From an uncultured Fretibacterium sp. (lineage in GTDB: Bacteria > Synergistota > Synergistia > Synergistales > Aminobacteriaceae): a stretch of 33,893 nucleotides of DNA. Under the pieces are notes generated by a model, which saw nothing but the letters and a program-made list of their open reading frames with translations, had not been told where the DNA came from and did no database searches. The position numbers and the translations under genes are program-made. The stretch covers positions 1-33,893 of the forward strand of contig CALGGR010000318.1 in assembly GCA_937915755.1 (NCBI GenBank). Reading direction: 5' to 3'. Of the stretch, positions 15,467 through 24,112 are shown piece after piece (position 1 is the stretch's first letter; each line of letters opens with the position of its first letter).

Positions 15467-17305
15467 ATGAACTTAAATACGGATAAACATTTCTTCCAAC
15501 ACATCTTCCTGAAAAGGACTGTTGTTGCTGCGTGTGATTTCATACTTTTGGCATTCGCTGTCTACCTGGGCTACTCTCTCAGGCTCGGAGTGGTTATCCC
15601 CCACTACGTCAAGGACTGGAAAAACGTCATCATCTTATTTCCGTCTGTATGCGTGATGGTCTTGGCATTCTTGGGGCAGTACTCCACGATATGGAGACAT
15701 GCCGGGCTTGAAGATTACGTCCGCTTCATATGGTCATATATCGTTGGCTTCTTCGCGTTCCTTCTGATCAACAAAATTTCATTAGAAGCAGTCTTGCCGA
15801 TAACATCGTCAGCGATAACTTTCTTCGTAGGATTGTTCCTCTGCGGACTGTTCAGGGCTTCTTGGCGGGCGATGAAGACGTTTCCATTCCATCACAAAAC
15901 TCACTCGCAGCCAACACTAATAATTGGTGCAGGCGATGCCGGAGCGCTGCTTGCCAGGGACTTGCTACACAACGACACGGAATTATACCCGGCAGGCTTC
16001 ATTGACGACGACGAGCAGAAATTAGGCCGTCAGGTTTCGGGGGTGAAAGTTCTCGGAAAGACCTCAGACCTCCGCGATATAGTCCAGCGTAAGAACATTC
16101 AGGTCGTTCTCATCGCTATACCAGCCGTAAATGGTGCAAAGAGGCGCGAAATCTACGACATACTTTCCCCGCTTAACGTGAAAGTCAGAATACTTCCAAG
16201 CATGAGGGAGCTTGCGGGCGGAAAAGTCTCAGTCTCAGGATTGAGGGAGGTTAAGCTTGAGGACTTGCTTGGGCGCGAACCAGTCAGGATTGACATTGAG
16301 GCCTCGATGAATTACGTCAAGGGTAAACGTGTTCTAATTACAGGTGCAGGAGGCTCAATCGGGAGCGAAATCGTCAGGCAGGTAATCCACAATAACCCTT
16401 CGGAAGTTTTCGTTCTTGGTCATGGCGAGCAGTCAATATATTTGCTGACTGAGGAACTGAAGACCGATGTTCCTGTTCATCCGATAATCGCTGATGTTGC
16501 TGACGAAATTGCTATCGAGAATCTTTTCGCAAACCATAAGCCTCAAGTCGTATTCCATGCTGCAGCTCATAAACATGTCCCGTTGATGGAATTTTGCCCA
16601 AGAGAGGCCATGAGGGTCAATGACTTGGGGACAAGAACTGTTGCAAAATGTGCGGGAAAATTCAACGCCGAGAGAATGGTCATGATTTCAACCGACAAAG
16701 CCGTAAACCCCACGAGCATCATGGGCGCGACAAAAAGACTTGCCGAGAAAATCCTTGAGCGCGAGCAGAGAAATTACCCTGAGACGAAGTACATGGCCGT
16801 ACGTTTCGGGAATGTCTTGGGAAGCAGAGGAAGCGTAATCCCGAAGTTCGAGAAGCAGATAGCATCAGGAGGGCCGGTTACAGTTACACACCCTGACATG
16901 AAGCGGTATTTCATGCTCATTCCTGAGGCCGTCAGCCTCGTCATTCAGGCGGGAGCATTGGGGCACGGCGGGGAACTCTTCGTACTGGACATGGGAGAAC
17001 CCGTTGTAATCCGGGAAATGGCAGAGCTTTTGATTCGTCTTTGCGGCTACGAACCATACAAGGACATTCAGATTACGTACACTGGAATAAGGCCGGGCGA
17101 GAAGTTATACGAGGAGTTATTCTACGATGAGAACTCGGTACACGGGACACTTCACCCGAAAATCTATGTCAGCAACATCAAAATGGGAGACCCTTCACGT
17201 GATTCTGACATAGACAGCGGATTGGAATATGCCTTGCGTTACCCTGATGAGGCCCTGAGAATACTCAAGAAGCTGGTCCCAGAGTTCACGACAATGGTAA
17301 AATAA
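15467..17305 (+). CDS. Membrane nucleotide-sugar 4,6-dehydratase (FlaA1/CapD/WbpM type)
   Basis: This 612-residue inner-membrane protein has about four N-terminal helices (residues ~17-40, 53-70, 88-103, 112-130). A first Rossmann segment LIIGAGDAGALLARDL (~151-166) is followed by the catalytic SDR domain with VLITGAGGSIGSEIV (~289-303). The active-site region STDKAVNPTSIMGATK (408-423) carries Met-x-x-x-Lys in place of Tyr-x-x-x-Lys, which is normal for this large-membrane dehydratase family. The expected reaction is dehydration of UDP-GlcNAc (or a similar sugar nucleotide) to a 4-keto-6-deoxy sugar for surface glycan. It begins 2 nt after the preceding gene and precedes a YjbH-like gene, supporting a polysaccharide role. 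The exact substrate is not determined. Confidence 0.92.
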   Translation: MNLNTDKHFFQHIFLKRTVVAACDFILLAFAVYLGYSLRLGVVIPHYVKDWKNVIILFPSVCVMVLAFLGQYSTIWRHAGLEDYVRFIWSYIVGFFAFLLINKISLEAVLPITSSAITFFVGLFLCGLFRASWRAMKTFPFHHKTHSQPTLIIGAGDAGALLARDLLHNDTELYPAGFIDDDEQKLGRQVSGVKVLGKTSDLRDIVQRKNIQVVLIAIPAVNGAKRREIYDILSPLNVKVRILPSMRELAGGKVSVSGLREVKLEDLLGREPVRIDIEASMNYVKGKRVLITGAGGSIGSEIVRQVIHNNPSEVFVLGHGEQSIYLLTEELKTDVPVHPIIADVADEIAIENLFANHKPQVVFHAAAHKHVPLMEFCPREAMRVNDLGTRTVAKCAGKFNAERMVMISTDKAVNPTSIMGATKRLAEKILEREQRNYPETKYMAVRFGNVLGSRGSVIPKFEKQIASGGPVTVTHPDMKRYFMLIPEAVSLVIQAGALGHGGELFVLDMGEPVVIREMAELLIRLCGYEPYKDIQITYTGIRPGEKLYEELFYDENSVHGTLHPKIYVSNIKMGDPSRDSDIDSGLEYALRYPDEALRILKKLVPEFTTMVK

Positions 17306-17336
17306 GCAAAAATTTCCTGATGAGGAGAGATTCGTT

Positions 17337-19478
17337 TTGCGCAGGTTAATTCTATTATGTCTCGTCTTAATTTTGATACTCGGTCTTTGCGGTGCTGCTT
17401 CATCGTCAACAGGAGGCAATATTGGATTGACGGGGCTTTGGGAATATCCTGACGCAGAAATGCCGGAAGACGGTGCAGGAAGATTCGGCTTCACTCACGC
17501 TTCACCATACCAGTTTTACTTCCTAGATCTTGCCTGGCTTCCTTGGCTGGAGATCAACACAAGGCTTACGACTTTTGACAATATTTTTACAGGAGCATAT
17601 AACGATCCCCAAGTAAGACGTTACATGGACAAAGCTGTCGACCTTAAATTCAGGTTATGGCACAGCAAGAACCCCGAACAATGGTATATCCCTTCCCTCG
17701 CAATCGGAGTTACCGACGTAACAGGCACTGAACTCATGAAAGCATATTACGGCGTTGCAACTTGGAGATGGGGGGACTTCGCGGCAACATTGGGCTACGG
17801 TTCAGACAGGTTCAACGGATTATACGGCGGCTTTGAATGGGACATCGCAAACTGGCTCACGCTGAAGGCCGAATATTCTCCTCTCGATTACTCAAACGAC
17901 GGCGCATCAGGAAGGAAGACGCTTGATAAATCTCCCTCAAAGAAGTACAACGCAGGTCTCGTCTTCAAAGCTCCCTGGGGAATGCACGGCTCGGTCAGCT
18001 ATCAGCGCGGAGACGAATGGGCTTTCACAATCTCTCAGAAAATCCATCTCGGCGGCCCAATAATTGGCAACGATAGAAAGAAATTCAACATTCCCGGCGG
18101 CTTCAGGCAGGCAAATTGGAACGATGCAGAATCTCAGGACTTGATCGTACGCATAAAGTCAGGCCTCGAAAAATTCACACGAGTACGCGACGTTGAAATC
18201 AAACTTGAAGACTCAGAAGAATCAGGCCGTAGACTCTCATTGTCATACGAGAATTACGGCTACGCTTCACACGCTGAGGCAATGGTCAGAGTCCTCGTTA
18301 TTCTCGCATCAGTTATGCCCGAGACTGACTCACTCCTTCTCATTGCTAAGAACGCAAGTGTCCCTGTCGTTAAGGCAGAATTTCCAGGCTCGCTTCTCTT
18401 CGACATAAGGGCACGAAATCTACGCAAGGAAGACCCGATAAACGCCGCGATATTCTCGTGGGCAAGTGCTGACGTTCAAGAACCTGACAAAAGAGTCCTG
18501 GCCTCGAAAGGTGAAAACGAACTCAAGGGGATGCTGACCTATGACCCAAGAATCGACCAGACACTCGACCGCGCTTACATGGACAGGTTGAACATCGACG
18601 CTGTTTACACTGGACGCTACTCGAACGGCTGGGGGGCTGTGGCAGACATTCGCTTCCCAATCTACAACAACATTGACATCGACGACTACACTGGCCTGTG
18701 GTGGGAGAAAGACCTCAACAGCAACACGAGGCTTCAGAAGGCGGCCATGACCTACGCCAACAAGCTCGGAAGCAGCAGCCGTTTCTGGCTGTTCGGCGAG
18801 GGAGGCTATCTTGATGAGGAATGGTTCGGCGCAAACTTGTGGGCAAGGTACTACGGAGACACGGGGCTTTGGTGGATTGGCGCGAGGGCCTCACTCTATC
18901 ATGACAGAGATCCTTGGTCATTCGCGGGACTCTCGGACGGAAGACTGAGATACATAGGCGGCACTGTACAATTCCTTGACGAGAAAGAATGGCTCAATGC
19001 ACAGTGGCTTCAGGCAGGTTTGAACATTCCTGCTCTCGATCTCGACCTTGAGGTTGATTACGGCTGGTTTGTCGACGAGGACAAGGGCTGGAAGATTTCG
19101 GCGACAAGGCATTGGGACGATACAGCTGTCGGCTTTTGGTACATCAATACAGACAAGAAAGCACCAGACAGGGATTACACTCGTGTTGGCGTTCACATGG
19201 AGATTCCGGCGGAAAAATGGTTCGGCACATGGTTCGGAAACTCAAGCTCTCACATTTGGGAACAGAACACGATGATACTTTCGTCGTGGAGAATGCACTC
19301 AGGGCGTGAGGGCGGCATCGTAAGGACTCCTGAGAGATTCATGAGCCAGCTTCGTCCCGTCGCGCTGAAGAAGAATGTCGAGATGATGCTCCGTGATTAC
19401 TGCTCATACGCGGATGAAGAGAGCAAATCCGATGAAAATAAGGAAGTTACCAGCATATTGGAATACATTTTCCACTAA
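17337..19478 (+). CDS. YjbH-like exopolysaccharide outer-membrane protein
   Basis: This is a 713-residue exported protein. The signal peptide is MRRLILLCLVLILILGLCGAA. The mature start, GNIGLTGLWEYPDAEMPEDG then FGFTHASPYQ and LPWLEINTRLT, is characteristic of YjbH-family lipoprotein/beta-barrel proteins tied to exopolysaccharide secretion. The rest is rich in alternating aromatic beta strands (Trp, Tyr, Asp), as expected for an outer-membrane barrel. The start is a TTG at 17337 with GAGGAGAG about 8 nt upstream. It is 31 nt after the dehydratase gene and ends just before a bidirectional terminator. Outer-membrane location fits a diderm such as Synergistota. Confidence 0.85.
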   Translation: MRRLILLCLVLILILGLCGAASSSTGGNIGLTGLWEYPDAEMPEDGAGRFGFTHASPYQFYFLDLAWLPWLEINTRLTTFDNIFTGAYNDPQVRRYMDKAVDLKFRLWHSKNPEQWYIPSLAIGVTDVTGTELMKAYYGVATWRWGDFAATLGYGSDRFNGLYGGFEWDIANWLTLKAEYSPLDYSNDGASGRKTLDKSPSKKYNAGLVFKAPWGMHGSVSYQRGDEWAFTISQKIHLGGPIIGNDRKKFNIPGGFRQANWNDAESQDLIVRIKSGLEKFTRVRDVEIKLEDSEESGRRLSLSYENYGYASHAEAMVRVLVILASVMPETDSLLLIAKNASVPVVKAEFPGSLLFDIRARNLRKEDPINAAIFSWASADVQEPDKRVLASKGENELKGMLTYDPRIDQTLDRAYMDRLNIDAVYTGRYSNGWGAVADIRFPIYNNIDIDDYTGLWWEKDLNSNTRLQKAAMTYANKLGSSSRFWLFGEGGYLDEEWFGANLWARYYGDTGLWWIGARASLYHDRDPWSFAGLSDGRLRYIGGTVQFLDEKEWLNAQWLQAGLNIPALDLDLEVDYGWFVDEDKGWKISATRHWDDTAVGFWYINTDKKAPDRDYTRVGVHMEIPAEKWFGTWFGNSSSHIWEQNTMILSSWRMHSGREGGIVRTPERFMSQLRPVALKKNVEMMLRDYCSYADEESKSDENKEVTSILEYIFH

Positions 19479-19485
19479 GTGAAAA

Positions 19486-19516
19486 CACCCGCCGAATCTT
19501 TTTCCTCCGGCAGGTG
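19486..19516. terminator. Bidirectional terminator between convergent genes
   Basis: CACCCGCCG (19486-19494) pairs with CGGCAGGTG (19508-19516), one mismatch. It is flanked by AAAA on the left and ATTTTT on the right, so it can end transcription in both directions. It sits 8 nt after the YjbH-like stop and 6 nt before the yaaT stop, serving both convergent operons. Confidence 0.75.
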
Positions 19517-19521
19517 CATTT

Positions 19522-20646
19522 TTACTCTTCCGTCTTTTGCTGTGGCTTACGGTATTTTCGGTGTCTGGGTTTCGGAGATGCTTCAGCATTTGCTGGCTTC
19601 TGAGATTTACCCTTAGATTTCGGCTTCGGGGAATCTGCCTTCTTTTCGAGCTTAGGCCGGAGGGATTTTGCATTCACTTTCAGACGCGAGGATTTAAGGC
19701 GTTCAGCACGCGCCTTTATTGCTGCAATTCTCTCGGCTGCCTTGCGTTTCTTCTCCGCCATCTCCTTGTCCTCTCCCCATTCCTCGCCGCGAAGAACAGT
19801 CTCCTTGAAGTCAGGAAACTCGCTTATCGCCACTGGAATCAATCGGCCCGTCGGGAATCGTATATTCACCTGCTCCTGCCCAACGTCAATACTCTCAAGG
19901 ATATATGCTCCGTGTTCGGTCTTTATTTTCGTTCCGGGACCGGGAAGACGAGACCACATCTCCGAATATATTTCCTTCTCGTATGACATACAGCACATCA
20001 GTCTTCCACATAAGCCCGATATTTTCGTAGGGTTCAACGCTGACCTCTGCTCCTTAACGATGCGTATGCTTATGGGTGAAAATCCCCGAAGCCAATATCC
20101 GCAGCAGCATGGCCGCCCGCATGACGCTATACCCTGTACTATCCTTGCCTCATCGCGAATCCCTATCTGACGCATCTCAATTCTAGTCCGAAACTCATAG
20201 GCCAGTTCTCTCACGTATTCGCGGAAATCAACACGCTGTTCCGCCGTGAAGTAGAAATATAACCTCCGACGGTCAAGCATATATTCAACGTCAACAAGTT
20301 TCATGTCCAGATTGTACTCAGCTAGAATATCACGGCCAACAAGCAGAGCCTCCTCCTCTTCGCGGCGGCAGTTGTAGTAGTTCTCAATGTCCTCAGCATC
20401 TGCCTCACGCACAAAATCAACGTCCTGAAGCATCGCCTCCGTACTATCGTCGAATTTTGCCGTCGTTCGTCTGTACATCATCTGCTGTTCGGGCGTAACT
20501 ACCCCGCCGGGTAACCCCATCTCATAGCCGCGCGATGTCCTTATCACCGCCCATTTAGGACGCTCAAGGTCAAAGCCTTCGCCCTCGCTTATATCGGCAA
20601 ATCCCAAGTATCTCGGCTTACCGAATATCGTCAAGTATGTCTTCAA
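19522..20646 (-). CDS. yaaT: PSP1-domain protein (YaaT type)
   Basis: This 374-residue cytoplasmic protein contains the PSP1 domain (about residues 50-270). The hallmark cysteines are IASCGRPCCCGYWL and GLCGRLMCCMSYE, proposed in Bacillus to bind iron-sulfur clusters and to act with RicA/RicF in RNase Y control. After about residue 290 a Lys/Arg/Pro-rich tail (KKRKAAERIAAIKARAERLK and further basic repeats) is added, well beyond the ~275 residues of B. subtilis YaaT, and could bind nucleic acid. It overlaps holB by about 29 nt and is the last gene of the prfB operon. The order holB-yaaT is conserved with Firmicutes. Confidence 0.92.
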   Translation of the reverse strand: MKTYLTIFGKPRYLGFADISEGEGFDLERPKWAVIRTSRGYEMGLPGGVVTPEQQMMYRRTTAKFDDSTEAMLQDVDFVREADAEDIENYYNCRREEEEALLVGRDILAEYNLDMKLVDVEYMLDRRRLYFYFTAEQRVDFREYVRELAYEFRTRIEMRQIGIRDEARIVQGIASCGRPCCCGYWLRGFSPISIRIVKEQRSALNPTKISGLCGRLMCCMSYEKEIYSEMWSRLPGPGTKIKTEHGAYILESIDVGQEQVNIRFPTGRLIPVAISEFPDFKETVLRGEEWGEDKEMAEKKRKAAERIAAIKARAERLKSSRLKVNAKSLRPKLEKKADSPKPKSKGKSQKPANAEASPKPRHRKYRKPQQKTEE

Positions 20647-21370
20647 TCTCCGTATTACACTCCTTTAATGCCAGTATTACTATGTCGCATAGCATTGGCA
20701 CAGATAAATTCTTTCGTGTTGATATTATTCTCAGCTTCTCGATTCTTTCTGCAAGCTCTATATTCCCGGTCTCAAGCGCGTAACTGCCCCATGCTTCCAG
20801 GTCCGGCGTTATCGTGTCGTCATCGCTCGTGCTTTTCCTTGCTTTCGTGAGCCATTCTATCCATTCGCGGGAATATTGCGGCATTCGTTGAGGAACTGCG
20901 TGTTCGTTTGACGTTATCGCTGTGAAACGTGAACGGCTCTTTAATGTCGGAAGGAATAATCTCACGTCCTCCATGAGAAACAGCAAGTACGCATGTTCGG
21001 GAGGTTCTTCGGCGAGTTTGAGCAGGGAATTTCCGGCTGACTTGTTCAGTTTGTCCGCGCACTCTATCACTGCCAAGCGTCTCTTGCTCTCCATAGGTTT
21101 CACAGCAATGTTCTCGATTAACCAGCGGCATGAAAGCTCGTAATTTGGCTTCCCGTATTCTCCGATTGGTGGGGCTTTACCGGCTGTCCCTATTATCAGC
21201 AAGTCTGGGTGTGATGGTCTGTAACTTCCTAGAATTATGCGCGAGAGTGCCTCTATGATTTCAGTATGTGCAGAAATCGGGGCTGATATTGCCCGGCAGT
21301 GAGGGATGTTTCCGGCCTCTGTTTCATGGAGAATTTCTTGCCATGTTACATTAGAAGCGAGATTAAGCAA
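20618..21370 (-). CDS. holB: DNA polymerase III delta' subunit HolB
   Basis: This protein of about 250 residues is the non-ATP-hydrolysing clamp-loader subunit. Recognisable pieces are NIPHCRAISAP near the start, RRLAVIECADKLNKSAGNSLLKLAEEPPEHAYLLFLMED (the conserved delta-prime helix and strand), and LPTLKSRSRF, the sensor-like turn. No Walker A is seen, which is normal. The frame is open upstream to 21502 but that part overlaps yaaR. The likely start is TTG at 21370-21368 with GGAGGAG upstream, giving a 25-nt overlap with yaaR. It lies between yaaR and yaaT as in Bacillus. Confidence 0.85.
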   Translation of the reverse strand: MLNLASNVTWQEILHETEAGNIPHCRAISAPISAHTEIIEALSRIILGSYRPSHPDLLIIGTAGKAPPIGEYGKPNYELSCRWLIENIAVKPMESKRRLAVIECADKLNKSAGNSLLKLAEEPPEHAYLLFLMEDVRLFLPTLKSRSRFTAITSNEHAVPQRMPQYSREWIEWLTKARKSTSDDDTITPDLEAWGSYALETGNIELAERIEKLRIISTRKNLSVPMLCDIVILALKECNTEIEDILDDIR

Positions 21371-21801
21371 CCTTTTATCTCCTCCATAAGAGCCAGTGCC
21401 TTCGTCCTGTTTCCCTCGTAGAGAAATGCTTCTTCCAATTCCTCCATTGCCTGACCTGCCCGCTCTATCGTTACGTACATCTTCCTGTCCGTTTTCCGCC
21501 AACGCATATCGCGCTTTATTCGCAAGCCCTTTGCCGCACGCTTCAAGAGTTCGTGAAGAACATTCCTGTATTCCTCAATCAGGCGGCCGCCGGGAAATAC
21601 TGAGAGCTTGTCCGACAACTCATAGAGACGGTCGAGAAGTTCCTCAAGCTCCGTTGCTTCCATTGCCGCATCAAATGAGAATGCTGACGATGCTATTGCA
21701 TTTGCGGGACTTGTGTGGCTTCCGCTGTGCCCTCCGTATTCTATTCGGGGCTGAGACGAGGCTGCTGGTTCGTTTCCCCTTCGCTTTATCTGGATCGCCA
21801 T
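21346..21801 (-). CDS. yaaR: YaaR/DUF327 family protein
   Basis: This 151-residue cytoplasmic protein has a disordered N-terminal ~45 residues (Ser/Gly/Pro-rich). A helical DUF327 domain follows, with the pattern LEELLDRLYELSDKLSVFP then EYRNVLHELLKRAAKGLRIK, RWRKTDRKMYVTIERAGQAM and LMEEIKGCLISLLM. The function of the family is unknown. Its stable position between tmk and holB in Firmicutes, kept here, suggests a link to replication. It starts inside the end of tmk (16-nt overlap) and overlaps holB by 25 nt, so translation is coupled on both sides. Confidence 0.9.
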   Translation of the reverse strand: MAIQIKRRGNEPAASSQPRIEYGGHSGSHTSPANAIASSAFSFDAAMEATELEELLDRLYELSDKLSVFPGGRLIEEYRNVLHELLKRAAKGLRIKRDMRWRKTDRKMYVTIERAGQAMEELEEAFLYEGNRTKALALMEEIKGCLISLLM

Positions 21802-22406
21802 AAACGGCCCTCCAGAGCTGCAATCATTGACGCAAACACTTCATCTTCACTCAGACCGTCGCACTTTATGACGATGTACTTCTCCTTCTGATCCTCTGCT
21901 ATAAGCCTGTAGAATGACGATACTGTCCTCATCAACGGCAGACCTTCAGCCTCGAACTTGTCGGGGTTGCTGCTTCGGGATTTCACCCGGCTCATTGCGA
22001 TTTCCGGGGAGATGTCCATGAGTATCTTCACATTGGGTTCAGGAAAATTACATGACCTTATTATGCGTCTCACATGCGCGGGGTTGAGTTCCTGGCCGCT
22101 GGACTGATACGCCAGTGTTGAGTCATTGTAGCGTTCACAGATTACGTTCAGGCCCTGACGAAGTGAAGGAAGTATCACCCTCTTGACGTGTTCGGCTCTG
22201 TCAGCAAGAAACAGCAACAGCTCGGTCATATCGCCGAGTTTTTTCCCGCGCAGTATGAACTCGCGCAATGAGTCTCCTTCAGGCCAGCCGCCCGGCTCAT
22301 ACGTTCTGATTGTCTTTCGGCCTGTCTCAGCTTCAAGCCATTCCGCCAAGCGTGCAGACTGCGTACTTTTGCCGCAGCCGTCAATTCCTTCCATCGTTAT
22401 GAACAT
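21786..22406 (-). CDS. tmk: Thymidylate kinase
   Basis: This 206-residue cytoplasmic enzyme phosphorylates dTMP to dTDP. The P-loop is MEGIDGCGKSTQSARL (residues 5-20). The LID/base-binding features EPGGWPEGDSLREFIL, LLLFLADRAEHV and the substrate motif ERYNDSTLAYQ (DR[YH] variant with Glu) are present, and length is typical. Its ATG follows the S55-protein stop by 2 nt, and it overlaps yaaR. The tmk-yaaR-holB-yaaT order matches the Bacillus chromosome apart from yaaQ, which is absent. Confidence 0.96.
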   Translation of the reverse strand: MFITMEGIDGCGKSTQSARLAEWLEAETGRKTIRTYEPGGWPEGDSLREFILRGKKLGDMTELLLFLADRAEHVKRVILPSLRQGLNVICERYNDSTLAYQSSGQELNPAHVRRIIRSCNFPEPNVKILMDISPEIAMSRVKSRSSNPDKFEAEGLPLMRTVSSFYRLIAEDQKEKYIVIKCDGLSEDEVFASMIAALEGRLWRSR

Positions 22407-22408
22407 CG

Positions 22409-24112
22409 CTATTTCTCCGTGTGTATTACCCGCCTCATCAAGCCGTCAACATAGTAGTCCGAGCTGTATATTTTGAGCGTACCTTCTTTGATGCGGCGTT
22501 CTTTGGTCTCACTGAGGTATTCTTCTTCTTCGGGTAGAAGATCGGGTTCACGTTCAGACTTTCTCTTTGACTTCGCTCCCTTCTTTCGGGCATTCTGAAT
22601 TTTACGCACTAAATCTCCCGTCCGGTCAGCATTAAGCTCAATTATAAGCTGGTTGTTACTGTCTGCCGCTTGGAACTCCGAAAGCATCCTCTCAAGGCTC
22701 GTTATAGACTTCCAGCCTCCCTCGACTCCGGCCTGACCGAATGACTGTGTACCTCCTCCGCGCACTATGAGCTCGACGACTCCTGAAGCATCTTCGGGTA
22801 TCTTAAGCTTGAATTTCCGCGTTACCGGCTCTGTCCTCCAGCCTCGCAGCTTCACCGACACTTCAATTTCCTCGCCGGGCTTCGCATCTTCCGGTGCTTC
22901 GACGTCTTCAATCAGCAATACTCTGGGATTCTGCGTAGCCTCTACCTTTACGCTGAAACCAACTGGCATAGTCTCATTGAATGGCTGTGTAAGATACGCG
23001 CTCACTATGAGCTTCAACTGCTTGAATGCCTCATCGATTATATTTTCCTCAGAGTAAAATATATCCTTCCTTGCCCAGCCGTTTGGGAGATTCTTTCCGT
23101 CAATCCTGAGATTTACGCTCATCGTTCCCTGACCCTTACGCCCCCAAAGTTCTTCGGCAAGGCCCTTGCAAACTGCCTCTATAACTTCATCCGTCGCAAA
23201 CTCATCTATTATCGTACGAAATCTATACTTGTCCTCCGTATTCCGGTCAAGGTCGGAAAATACGAACTCCCCCGAAGCTGACGGTGCATAATAACCGAAC
23301 CTGCCCGCTATTCCGGCTTCCCTGTCCTGTGTTACAGTGCCGTTTATTCCGAGCGTTGAGTATATTTTGAAGGGGAATGATGTGCTGTCAATAACATCAT
23401 AGACATATGCTCCCGCCGAAGGGTATGACACATTGCCGCGCTTGGCAAAATCATGGCCGAACGCCAGAAATCTTCCGTGATTGTCCGTAGCCGTTACAGT
23501 CCCGAATGCCGCAAGCTCTACGTCTCCCCATACAAGAAGAACTGCAACAGATTCCCCCGGATTCAGAGGAGCTGCTTCATCCATAAGGCTCCCTGTACCG
23601 GCACTCATACCCTGCGTGAAAGTTATGCCCAACTTTCTGGAAAGCCCGGACATTGCCGGGGTGTTCGCGCTCAATCCTGAGACAGTTATGCTGTTTATCG
23701 AGGCGAATCGGGAAGCGTGAGTATGGGCATCAGGGATTTTGCACATGTACTCTATCGGCATCATTACACCGAGTGTATGATCCGTGTCCTTCCATCCGCT
23801 GCGCATTGCTCCGGCTAATCTCCCCTGTATATAGACGGGCGAACCGCTCATACCTTGCGAGAGTTTATGGCCTCCCAGGATTTTTATGAGCACGAGATTC
23901 GCAAAATCTTTTCCGGGCTTCTGCGGGACTACGCTCATTATTCGCACGGGAATTTTCGTCGGCTTTGTTCCCTTGAGAACCGTGAGCATGTAGCCGGTCA
24001 TTCCGGAGTGCAGTTCACGAACTTGAATCACTGGCTGTGAAGGGATAAATTCAGCATAAGCCGGTACTGTCAACAGTATGGTAATGGTAATGAGAAATAT
24101 GCGCTTAAACAT
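22409..24112 (-). CDS. SpoIVB-type peptidase S55 domain protein
   Basis: This is a 567-residue exported protein. The signal peptide is MFKRIFLITITILLTVPAYA, with cleavage probably after residue 20. The S55 serine-protease signature is complete: GMSGSPVYIQGRLAGAM (Ser about residue 91) and LAFGHDFAKRG (His about 220). The rest is beta-rich with a basic segment near the C-terminus (ARKKGAKSKRKSERE). In Bacillus SpoIVB activates sigma-K; non-sporulating bacteria carry S55 proteins of unknown role, and nothing here suggests sporulation. The ATG lies 8 nt inside the prfB end, and tmk follows by 2 nt, so it is embedded in an essential operon. Substrate unknown; an envelope quality-control protease is a guess. 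Confidence 0.85.
   Translation of the reverse strand: MFKRIFLITITILLTVPAYAEFIPSQPVIQVRELHSGMTGYMLTVLKGTKPTKIPVRIMSVVPQKPGKDFANLVLIKILGGHKLSQGMSGSPVYIQGRLAGAMRSGWKDTDHTLGVMMPIEYMCKIPDAHTHASRFASINSITVSGLSANTPAMSGLSRKLGITFTQGMSAGTGSLMDEAAPLNPGESVAVLLVWGDVELAAFGTVTATDNHGRFLAFGHDFAKRGNVSYPSAGAYVYDVIDSTSFPFKIYSTLGINGTVTQDREAGIAGRFGYYAPSASGEFVFSDLDRNTEDKYRFRTIIDEFATDEVIEAVCKGLAEELWGRKGQGTMSVNLRIDGKNLPNGWARKDIFYSEENIIDEAFKQLKLIVSAYLTQPFNETMPVGFSVKVEATQNPRVLLIEDVEAPEDAKPGEEIEVSVKLRGWRTEPVTRKFKLKIPEDASGVVELIVRGGGTQSFGQAGVEGGWKSITSLERMLSEFQAADSNNQLIIELNADRTGDLVRKIQNARKKGAKSKRKSEREPDLLPEEEEYLSETKERRIKEGTLKIYSSDYYVDGLMRRVIHTEK

Noticed and set aside
22409..24112. Evidence of sporulation
   Set aside because: S55 domain proteins are widespread in non-sporulating bacteria, and no other sporulation gene is present.
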